Assembly (NCBI RefSeq): GCF_026914185.1
Contig: NC_070566.1
Coordinates: forward strand, 2,666,001-2,730,000
Direction: 5' to 3'
From: Puccinia triticina
Lineage: Eukaryota; Basidiomycota; Pucciniomycetes; Pucciniales; Pucciniaceae
DNA length: 64,000 bases
Positions 56,347 to 64,000 of the stretch are shown piece by piece. Within the stretch, counting starts at the first letter, position 1. Each line of letters opens with the position of its first letter. The notes under the pieces were generated by a model. It was given only the letters and a program-made list of their open reading frames with translations, searched no databases and had not been told where the DNA came from. Both the position numbers and the translations under genes were made by a program.

Positions 56347-56699
56347 TGATAAGCTGATGACAGCGGGCACGAGGCGGGTCGAGTGTGCGGTGGGTGGGGA
56401 AGGATGTGGATTGCATGGGTAAGACAAATCATCATACAAAGAAGGAAGTGAGGAGAGAGAGAATGAGAAGGAAAGAGAAACAAGAAACAAAAACATACCT
56501 GATGACAGCGGGCACGAGGCGGGTCGAGTGTGCGGTGGGTGTGGAAGGATGAGGAAAAGGTTCTTCCACACCTGCTGTCTCAGGTGTACATGAGGATGTG
56601 TGAAAGGTAACTAACAACAAAGTGACATGTGTGTGGCATACGGACGCGGAGGCGGAAATGGAAAAGAGAGATAAAAACACTATGTGAACTAGCTCAACA
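56347..56699 (-). repeat. LTR (TGTTGAGC...CTTATCA), minus orientation, with duplicated intron-like segment
   Basis: 353 bp, TG...CA. A 53-bp unit occurs twice (56354-56406 and 56499-56551). On the minus strand the first unit ends CATCAG, followed by GTATGT and a pyrimidine-rich spacer. On the left it abuts the tRNA-Met half at the primer-site position. Confidence 0.78.
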
Positions 56700-56811
56700 G
56701 TAAGTTCCTCCCAATTGTGCACCTCTGGGCGTGATGCTCTTAAGTCGTTGAAAACATTACATGCCACACATGTGAGCCCTTCTACCAAACCGCTTTGCTT
56801 CCCCATTCCAG
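56700..56811 (+). other. intron-like segment b of E1
   Basis: 112 nt: donor GTAAGTTCC, the shared CTCCCAATTGTGCACCTC block, pyrimidine tract, acceptor ATTCCAG. Confidence 0.7.
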
Positions 56812-57035
56812 TTGGCCTTTCGCCCTATCAAGCACGCCTCCGGAATGTGGGAAAACTATTGCCGGTTTCAGTTCTTACACGTCTCTGTAATGAGAATAAA
56901 CTAGATGCGTCTTTCGACGTCCTCCGCAACAAGATTAATCTAGTTCAGCTCTGCAACAAGCCTAAACTCCCAAGCCTCCACGACGAGGTAAAACTAATGA
57001 ACCTCTGCGATGAGGTGAAACTAGCGGAATTTTGA
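56812..57035 (+). CDS. E1 exon between intron-like segments b and c
   Basis: Open from the acceptor to TGA 57033-57035. It encodes repeated LC-x-x-x-KL motifs (LCNENKL, LCNKPKL, LCDEVKL), an unrecognised degenerate repeat peptide likely from the E1 pol linker. Function unknown. Confidence 0.45.
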
Positions 57036-57095
57036 ATGGTGGCGGAAGGAGGATTTGTGTATTTTGGGATGACGGAGGGATTGGGAGAACCAAAA

Positions 57096-57207
57096 GTAAG
57101 TTCCTCCCAATTGTGCACCTCCGGGCAAGATGCCACGCTTTCGTCGAAAACACTACCTTGGGCCACACTCATGAGCAAAGCGCTGGTGTTCCCTTCTACA
57201 TTTGCAG
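57096..57207 (+). other. intron-like segment c of E1
   Basis: 112 nt: GTAAGTTCCTCCC donor region, shared blocks as in segments a, b and d, acceptor TTTGCAG. Confidence 0.72.
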
Positions 57208-58481
57208 ATAAGGCGCCTTTTGAAAGCTTTGCAGAGCACCGGACGTGGAGGATGCTTGAATGCAGTCTCAGTGTACGAACTCAGCGGGCGCAAGGGAGCG
57301 TTCTTGTCTTTTGCCGCTAAGTACAAACCGGTGGCAAGGAAGATTAAGCCGGTCAATCAGTCAATGCCGCAAAATCTCAACCCTCTTCTCTGTTGTCCCC
57401 CTCTATCCCGGGATCTTTATCGCTACCTTCCCCGGTCGCTACTCAAGGCAGAGTGACTCCAGAACGTCTTGCAGTGGTTAATTTTGGACCGGAGGGTTGG
57501 TTGCGCCCAGCAGAACTCAATCTCATTAAGAATGTTCTAGCCGAGTGGAACTTGGCTATAGCTTTCACGGAAGACAAACGCGGTCTGTTGAGAGAATCTT
57601 ACGGCCTCCCATATATCATCCCGGTCGTGGAGCACAAGCCATGGCAGAAAAGAAAAATTCTTATTCCAGCGGCGAAGTTGGAAGAGTTCATCAAAGTGGT
57701 TCGTGGGCGCATTGCAACGGGACTTTATGAGCAATCTACGTCAAGTTATACGTCTCCGGTTTTCTGTGTTCTTAAAAGCAACGGGAAAATTCGCGTGGTT
57801 CATGATCTGCAGCCTCTCAATAAAGTGACCATCAAGTATGCGGGCGTTCCGCCGGCCACGGAGGAGTTTGTTGACTCTTTCGCCGGAAGGGCCTGCTACG
57901 GGCTAGGGGATATTATGGGTGGCTACGATGAGCAAGCTTTGGATCCCATCTCTTGGCCTCTGACAACCTTCGATACGCCTCTAGGATGTTTTCAGATTAC
58001 ACGCCTACCTCAGGGAGCTACGAATTCAGTGGCCGTGTACCAGGCGCAAATGGCGTGGATCCTGCAAGAGGAAATTCCTGACCACGCTGGTATATTCATA
58101 GATGATGGGGGGATTAAAGGCCCTGTTTCCGACTACAACAACGAGCTTCTTCCCTGGCACTCTGGAATCCGGCGCTTCATTTGGGAATACGCGACTACTC
58201 TCGAAAGGATCCTCTTCTGCATTGAAGAATCTGGTTTAACAGTTTTGGCTTTGAAGCTGGCGGTGTGCGTCCCGGCCCTGGAGATTGTCGGGCACGTGGT
58301 GTGCAAGGAGGGTTGCAAGATGTCTCAGACCAAGGTGAATAAAATTCTCTCCTGGCCAACACCGGCGAACCCTACGGAAGTGCGTGGATTTTTGGGTGTG
58401 GTGGTTTATGTGTGGATCTTTATACCCCATCTATTGGAGATTTGCCTGCCGCTGCGGCGCCTGATGCGCAAGGACTCGTAG
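57208..58481 (+). pseudogene. gypsy E1 reverse transcriptase
   Basis: A linker (YKPVARKIKPVN, about 57320) leads into the RT after a frame change between about 57390 and 57456. The RT then runs without breaks: a conserved entry block (YTSPVFCVLKSNGKIRVVHD), FQITRLPQGATNS, active site FIDDGG (about 58095) and the connection (VRGFLGVVVYVWIFIPHL). FIDD in place of YxDD occurs in some basidiomycete gypsy lineages, from memory. TAG at 58479-58481 separates RT from RNase H in the same frame. The product would copy the element RNA. Confidence 0.82.
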
Positions 58482-58490
58482 TGGATTTGG

Positions 58491-59232
58491 ATGGAGAACT
58501 GCAAGGCGGCTTTTCAATGCTTAAAGACCATAGTTGGCAAGGATATAGTGTTGGTGAAGATTGCCTATGGATTGGACGCTGGGAAGATCAAGTTGGCCGT
58601 GGATTTGAGTTTTCACGCGGCGGGAGCCGTGCTCACCCAGGAAGATGAGAATGGATTGGACCGGCCGGCTTTGTACGAGTCCTTACTCTTCTCAGACATC
58701 AATTCTCGCTACTCTCAGCCCAAACTCAAGCTTTGCGGTGTGGCACGCGTTCTCAAGAAGGTTCAGAAAATCTTGTGGGGCCAGCATTTTGAGTTGCAGG
58801 TGGACGCCCACTCCCTGATCGAAATGATCAATGCTCCTAGCCTTCCCAACGCGCCTATGACGCGTTGGGTAGCGTTTATTCAACTATTTTCATTTGACAT
58901 TGTACACCGGCCCAGGAAGACTTTCACGATGCCCGATGGACTTTCTCAGCGCCCACAAGGAGACGACGAATCAGACCCCCCCTTGGATTTTGATGAAGAG
59001 GCTCCTCACATTCAAGCACGGCACTCATACGCGATGAGCGCGTTGGACTCGTACACCAGATATCAGCAAGGCTATTGGCGCGACCTCAAGCGCTTTCTGG
59101 CTACTCTGCTCAAGCCCAACGGAATGGACGCAAAAGATTTTGAAGCGCTGAAGCGCCGGTTGTCGGATTTCTTTTTACAAGCCGGAAGATTGATGAAGCG
59201 GGGAAGTCCCCTACCTCGCATTGTATTAACTA
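58491..59232 (+). CDS. gypsy E1 RNase H and integrase linker
   Basis: Continues the RT frame after the stop. RNase H-like fold with VDLSFHAAGAVL, ELQVDAHSLIEMIN and the typical end RPRKTFTMPDGLSQRP (about 58910), then an acidic linker. Coding stops at 59232, where a foldback MITE is inserted; the apparent frame into the MITE is spurious. Confidence 0.8.
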
Positions 59233-60117
59233 GGGGCAGGCTAAATCCACACCAAAAAATTACTTCATCCACTCCAAAAATGGAGTGAACAGTAGTCCAC
59301 TGCAACTTTCATTGGAGTGAACCATAGTCTACTCCAAATTTTGTTGGAGTGAACAAAATTACACTCCAAAAAAGCCTGTTTTTTGGAGTGTACCCATGAT
59401 GCACTCCAAAAATTTTGGAGTGAACCCAATTCCACTCCAAAAATATTTTTTCCAAAGTAAAATGATTCATTTTTTTGGAGTGCACAGACGTTCACTCCAA
59501 ATTTGTTGGAGTGGTTTTCCACAATATTCTAGTGAAAGAATTCAGGGTTCTCAAAGAGGAACAAAACCTTATGTCAGCATCATATGTGTATTTAAAATAC
59601 ATCTAAAATGATGTATGTACAATTCTTTCAGTTTCTACAATGACTAAAACCTTCACCAGAAATAAATTAGGGGGGATTCAATTAGGTTGATTCATCTAAC
59701 CTGCATACTACTGCTATAAAGTTTTCCTGGTACTCCATCCCAAGAACTTGGAATATACATTTTTCAAAGTTACAAGTTTCAATTATACAGATTCCAAATT
59801 GCATTTTTTTTTAAATTTGAGAAGCCTTAATCCACTCCAATAAATTTGGAGTAAACATCTGTGCACTCCAAAAAAAAAAAATGAAAAAATCTCCCTTGAA
59901 AAAATATTTTTGGAGTGGAATTGGGTTCACTCCAAAATTTTTGGAGTGCATCATGGGTACACTCCAAAAAACAGGCTTTTTTGGAGTGTAATTTTGTTCA
60001 CTCCAAAAAAATTTGGAGTAGGCTATGGTTCACTCCAATGAAAGTTGGAGTGGACTACTGTTCACTCCATTTTTGGAGTGGATGAAGTAATTTTTTGGTG
60101 TGGATTTAGCCTGCCCC
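59233..60117. mobile_element. 885-bp foldback MITE with TGGAGTG repeats
   Basis: Long inverted arms beginning GGGGCAGGCTAAATCCACAC are flanked by a perfect 8-bp duplication ATTAACTA (59225-59232 and 60118-60125). Both arms are filled with TTGGAGTG/CACTCCAA motifs every 15-40 bp. Removing it with one duplication rejoins E1 pol in frame. The 8-bp duplication suggests hAT; the ends are atypical. Confidence 0.88.
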
Positions 60118-61222
60118 ATTAACTATCCCGTCAAAACAGCACGAGATACTGACCAGGCTTCACAAGGATTTGGGCCCCAGGGGCTCCACAGAGACATATC
60201 GTCGAGTCGCAGAGCGTTTTTGGTGGCCGTCGTTGAAGGAAGCGGTGGCTAAGTGGTGTAGGAGCTGCGAAGCGTGTCAGAAGAGGGACCTGAGGCGCCC
60301 GCAGGAGCTGCGCTATCCCACTGGCGAGGCTACGGTTTTTGGGCGGGTGTCGATGGCCGCCGTGCATCTCAAGGCTGGAGGCGCGAAGTATTTGATAGTG
60401 GCGCGGGACGACTTCTCAGGCTGGGTGGAAGCCAAAATTCTCAACAACCTGACGTCAGAGGCGGTAGCCTCCTTCTTGCAAGAGAACTGGACGATGTGTC
60501 ACGGTTTGGCTCAGGCGTGTTCGACAGACGGCGGTTCCGAATTCGGTGGTGCGTTAGCTGAGATGTTGCGCGCACTGCCCGGCCAGCATTGCGTATCTAC
60601 TCCTTATTACCCCGAAGGACAAGGCATGGTAGAGCGTGGCCACGGACCCCTCAAGGCGGCTTTGGTGAAGTTGGTGGGTGAGAGCAGAAAAAACTGCCGC
60701 AAATTCCTACCGCTAGTTCTGTTTGCTGATCGGATCTTGACAAAGCGGACCACCGGCTACTCTCCGTATGAGCTAGTTTTCGGCCAGCGGGCCGTCCTGC
60801 CTTTGGATATGGAGATTGAGTCGTACCTGGGCGTGGACTGGGACTCCGTCAAAGATACGGCCGACCTCCTAGCGGCCCGGTCTCGTCAGCTGGAGCGCAG
60901 TGAGGAGACGAGAGGCATCGCATTCAAGAAGATGATGGACGCACAGGGTGACTTGGTTTGATATTGGGAGGAGAAGCACGGCTCAAGGATTCGCGAATCA
61001 CTCAAGCCCGGCAATCAGGTCCTCGCCTACAACCGGTCACTGGAAGTGCAGTGGGGTCAGTTGTTTGCGCACCGATGTAACGGCCCGTATCGCGTCGTGG
61101 AGCAGGTTCAAGGCGGTTCTTATGTCCTGGCGGAACTCGATGGCACGGAGCTCAAGCGCCGCTTCGCCGCGGATCAAGTAAAAAGGTTCTTTTCTTGTGG
61201 GGACATTCTTGACCAGAAGTAA
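60118..61222 (+). pseudogene. gypsy E1 integrase and C-terminus, one stop
   Basis: After the MITE: zinc module with LHKD and CRSCEAC (about 60145-60285), catalytic core with ARDDFSGWVEAK, STDGGSEFGG (about 60525) and YYPEGQGMVERGHGP, then GYSPYELVFGQRA. The second histidine of the usual HHCC is not evident. TGA 60959-60961 interrupts before the C-terminal barrel (LAYNRSLEVQWGQLF; GPYRVVEQV), which ends at the TAA of the GTAAGT donor of segment d. Integrates element cDNA; inactive here. Confidence 0.82.
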
Positions 61223-61346
61223 GTTCCCCTCCAAGTATGCATCTCCCGGGTAGTTACTACCGCGTATTGTCAAAACTCTACTTCTTGCCACGCTCGTGAG
61301 CACCGCGGACGCGCCTGGTTGGTTTCTTTTTGTTCTTCTTTCTTAG
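61219..61346 (+). other. intron-like segment d of E1, overlapping the pol stop
   Basis: 128 nt: GTAAGTTCCCCTCC donor, shared blocks, long pyrimidine tract, TCTTAG acceptor. The unspliced pol stop is the TAA of the donor. Splicing keeps an open frame for about 30 codons, to a TAG inside the 3' LTR. Confidence 0.65.
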
Positions 61347-61415
61347 GGCTTGGATTTTCTTTAGGCACGGGCATTCAACAAGCAGTCTAGGGACAGACTG
61401 CAAGTCGTGGGTGGA

Positions 61416-62193
61416 TGTGGTGGACGGATTGGTACACGCGTAGGATTAAGACTTTATTGCGCGGGGCGCGCGCCAGAGGAAGTCAAGATTCAAGCCTTCA
61501 GCCCTCAAGGCCTCCTCAAGTTCAAAGGCGCCGCGTGGCGCGTCCTCAAGGCGTTTCAGGTTTTCTTTCCCCTTATCCCTTCTTTTCTCTTGTTTCTTTG
61601 TTGATAGTTTTGTTTTCCTGTATTTTCTTTTATTATGGTTGCTATTTTCTTTTCTTATCTGCGCGTCTTGGTTAGGTCTTGGATGAGGAGGGTTGGTTTT
61701 GTTGTTTGTTTTGTGTTCTCTTGTTTTGTTGTAGCGCGCGCGTGCGCGCCAGGTTGTGATGAGCTGTTGGTTAGATGTCACAAGCTACAGGGTTTGAGTT
61801 CAGTTTGAACTCCGGCTTTGGAGCGGCATGGACCCCCTCTGAACCGTATTTTTTTTTCAGTCTTCCATCAAAAATTCAAAGTTTAAGTCTTGGCAATTGT
61901 CTGCCCGCAAGTCTCCCATCTTTAAATTTCTTTACCCCGCAAACGCCGATCTCCTGCACCTCTCTGGTTTAGATCACAACCCCGCCGGCAGTATTCCCGG
62001 CTCTTTTCTCAAACAAAACCGCCGACGCACATCTCCAGCCGTTGTAAAATCTAAACCCCCCCCCCTCAACGCTACACAAATCACCGCGCTCACTCACGGC
62101 CAAGCATCACCGGAGGGCATACGCAAGCTATTCATTTCTTTTCCATTCCCCTCCCCCAACTGCCGCCGGCCTAGCACCGGAAGGAGTTCCTCA
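61416..62193 (+). repeat. 3' LTR of E1
   Basis: 778 bp from TGTGGTGGACGG to GTTCCTCA, followed by the ACGT duplication at 62194-62197. Confidence 0.9.
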
Positions 62194-62197
62194 ACGT

Positions 62198-63360
62198 GGA
62201 CTAGGCAGATCATCTCAGGCTCATTGTGGAGTGCTGAAGAGGTCTTTACGTTGCGGAAACCCAGTGCCGATAACCATTCAAACTCGGAGTTATCTTAGAA
62301 AGGAGGCTTAACACCTATCCTTATCAGGTGTCACACTTTTATCTCGACAGCTTCAGTTAAGCTATAGTACTTGTTAGTTAGCTTTAATCCATATCTGAAG
62401 GTGTTCCTCAATGCTGGAGGGTATTTTAAATCACTGATAACAGTTGATAAGTGCTTGGTGATTTGGTTGATGTAGACTACAATGTTGAATAGGCAAGACT
62501 ATCCAGTGATGGAAAATTGAAGTGTTAACTCCTGGAAAATGCTGAGGACGTGGGCTAAATCACGTGCTAAGTCAATATCAGACTTATCCAAGTGATACTT
62601 GCGCTCAATACCATGTTGCTTATGCTACTGCCACTCAAGGCCGTGAGGATGTGAGATTGCACAGTCAGCAATCTTAAGCTGATACCAAAGTCAATGGAAT
62701 AAGGACAACTTAAATTACAGCATTGAAGAAAAACAGGTTTTATTACTGTGACCAGAACCAGAACTAGAAGATATGCAAAGTTAGTTTAATGTAGATAAAA
62801 AATGAGAGAGTTTTTTTGGAAAGTGATTTTGAGGCATACCACAATGAGAGGAAGATTTTGGAGGAAGCAGAACAGATATACTGAAGAACACTAGATCAAA
62901 GAGGTTCAAGTAGTAGACACTGTAAAAAAGAAGAAGAAGGTCAATGGAGGATCGGGAGATTAGTCTTGAGGTTGATGATTAGTTGGTGAGTTTATTGCTT
63001 TTCTCACCAAATTGGAAAGAGCCAATTGATGTATTTGAGGGATAGAGAGGGCGCAACAAGAACGACGGAGGACAAGCTTGATGTGAGTTCAATAAGATTT
63101 TTTCGGCAATGAGAGTTGATTAAGAGGGGGATGAGGGATAGGAGGAAGAGAAGAAGGGAAGGAAGGAACCAAAGTCAAAGCAAGAACTTGAGAGGTAGCA
63201 AAGGCCAAGCAGAAGGGGCAATGGAGATAGTAGGTCGGAGGTGTGACTGGGGAGAACTGAGGACAAAGTCTTCTAAGGATTGGTGGAGAGTGAGAGAAAG
63301 ACCCATTTTTATATTCAAGGAAGAGACAGGCCAACTTGTGGTTTTGAGATATGTGGCATT
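62198..63360. other. no recognisable gene
   Basis: Moderately AT-rich; the right flank of E1. A short CTTATCAGGTG-type segment occurs near 62320. No coding motif. Confidence 0.4.
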
Positions 63361-63367
63361 GAGTGTT

Positions 63368-63735
63368 TCAGGAATGTAGGAAGAGGCTGAACTGAGTGTT
63401 GAACCGTTGACCCGAGTGGGAGAGATTTTCAGAATGTGTTTTGTTGCTTGGAGGAGATGGACAAGAAGGAGAGCAGAGCGGGGAGCGGAGCAGGAAGTCA
63501 GAGCAGAGCACCTGGATCATTGAGAGCGGAGTGCAGGGAGAATTCCAACAAGCATCACAGCAAATGATGCTTTTGAGTTGAGCAAACAATGAGTTCCACC
63601 AAGTACGTACATCTCTTTCCACACTGTGAGGAGTCTGACACTTGTGCTTTTGACAAATTGCAACAAACTCCACCCTCAAATTAGGAGAGAATTGTAACTT
63701 CTTAGCAATGGCTCAAAACTGTAGAAACGAGATGG
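63368..63735 (-). pseudogene. hAT transposase fragment
   Basis: The minus-strand reading contains VEFVAICQKHKCQTPHSVER and DVRTWWNSLFAQLKSI, clearly related to the corresponding region of the hAT at 13200-13090 (EFIKLCAEMQCSKPHNIPRD, DVRTQWNSTFSQLEAI). A stop (TGA, about 63682) and missing flanks mark it as a remnant. Confidence 0.65.
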
Positions 63736-63805
63736 TAAGTTTAAATGAGGGAGTGTTCATGCTGTGAAGAAATTTACCTTTGCCAGTGTGAGTTTGCATC
63801 TATTA

Positions 63806-63929
63806 GGGGGTTTCAAAGTAGACCCACGTGTGCATGCAGGTCACTTTGCATAACCCAGTTTTGCGGGGAGACTGCAAGTTGACGTTCAAAATTTGAGTTT
63901 AATGCCGGCTTGCCTTACTTTGAAACCCC
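63806..63929. mobile_element. small MITE, GGGGTTTCAAAGTA ends
   Basis: 14-bp inverted ends (GGGGTTTCAAAGTA / TACTTTGAAACCCC) are flanked by TTA (63803-63805 and 63930-63932). About 124 bp, no coding capacity. A TTA duplication fits Harbinger; TA would fit mariner. Confidence 0.7.
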
Positions 63930-64000
63930 TTATATATATTGGTTGTATAGGTATCTCTTTTGTCTTCTTCACTTGCTTGTTCAATGTCAGCTATGCTGAG

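Larger units (their letters stand above)
16044..62193 (+). mobile_element. Ty3/gypsy element E1, 46 kb because of nested insertions
   Basis: LTRs start TGTGGTGGACGG and end GTTCCTCA. The 5' LTR is at 16044-16709 and 51740-51866; the 3' LTR is at 61416-62193. The element is flanked by ACGT (16040-16043 and 62194-62197). The 5' LTR is cut by a 35-kb insertion. Gag, protease, reverse transcriptase, RNase H and integrase follow on the plus strand from 52140 to 61222. Once the nested insertions are removed the element is about 8 kb. Its LTRs differ at roughly 20 positions plus one 15-bp indel, by eye about 97% identity. Confidence 0.88.

Noticed and set aside
59221..59288. Continuation of the RNase H frame past 59232
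   Set aside because: It runs into the foldback MITE; the true continuation is at 60118.

Overview
This window is a dense, nested transposable-element island from a fungal nuclear genome. A rust-type basidiomycete (Pucciniales) is the best guess. The clues are short GT-AG introns, Ty3/gypsy elements with a chromodomain or an FIDD-type reverse transcriptase, fungal Ty1/copia elements, BED-type hAT transposases, a Helitron remnant and many MITEs. The species assignment is an inference. There are no operons, no CRISPR array and no confident host gene, apart from one GC-rich, intron-containing remnant on the minus strand (about 6157-7460).

Left part (1-16043). It opens with the 3' half of a chromodomain gypsy element (pol 3-3311, LTR from 3344). 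Then come a TA-flanked MITE (3666-3863), a 1.07-kb CACTA-ended foldback element (4395-5468), the host-like gene remnant, two small hAT MITEs (9469-9759, 10485-10809) and a complete 4.08-kb hAT transposon (11606-15688). The hAT has a perfect 8-bp target duplication. Its minus-strand transposase gene is decayed and interrupted by a Harbinger-type MITE.

Main part (16044-62193). One gypsy element (called E1 here) occupies 46 kb because its 5' LTR is split by a 35-kb insertion (16710-51736). That insertion is a giant palindrome. It has CACTG...CAGTG ends, a 3-bp target duplication (CCT), kilobases of inverted arm, subterminal palindromic repeats and minisatellite arrays. I find no transposase in it. 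Later insertions sit inside its arms: a nearly intact copia element (17757-23696, LTRs about 99% identical), a gag-less gypsy (E2, 43964-48038), solo LTRs, hAT-like MITEs and a gutted Helitron. The two arms act as records of each other and reveal empty sites, array expansion, a deletion and an inversion between two LTRs.

E1 resumes at 51740 with the rest of its 5' LTR and a primer-binding site that extends into a tRNA-Tyr-like sequence. It continues with gag, protease, reverse transcriptase, RNase H, integrase and the 3' LTR (61416-62193). It is broken by a solo LTR, a copia fragment joined to a tRNA-Met half and an antisense LTR, a foldback MITE, frameshifts and stops. Four intron-like segments inside E1 are homologous to each other.

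Right edge (62198-64000): mostly anonymous sequence with a hAT transposase fragment and a small MITE.

Most striking: (1) the giant CACTG palindrome; (2) families of intron-like sequences carried by retroelements, including LTRs with in-frame spliceable exons; (3) primer sites pointing to tRNA halves cut at the same place, one of them apparently trapped with its cDNA. All coordinates, repeats and target duplications were read by eye; family names rest on motif recognition without database searches.
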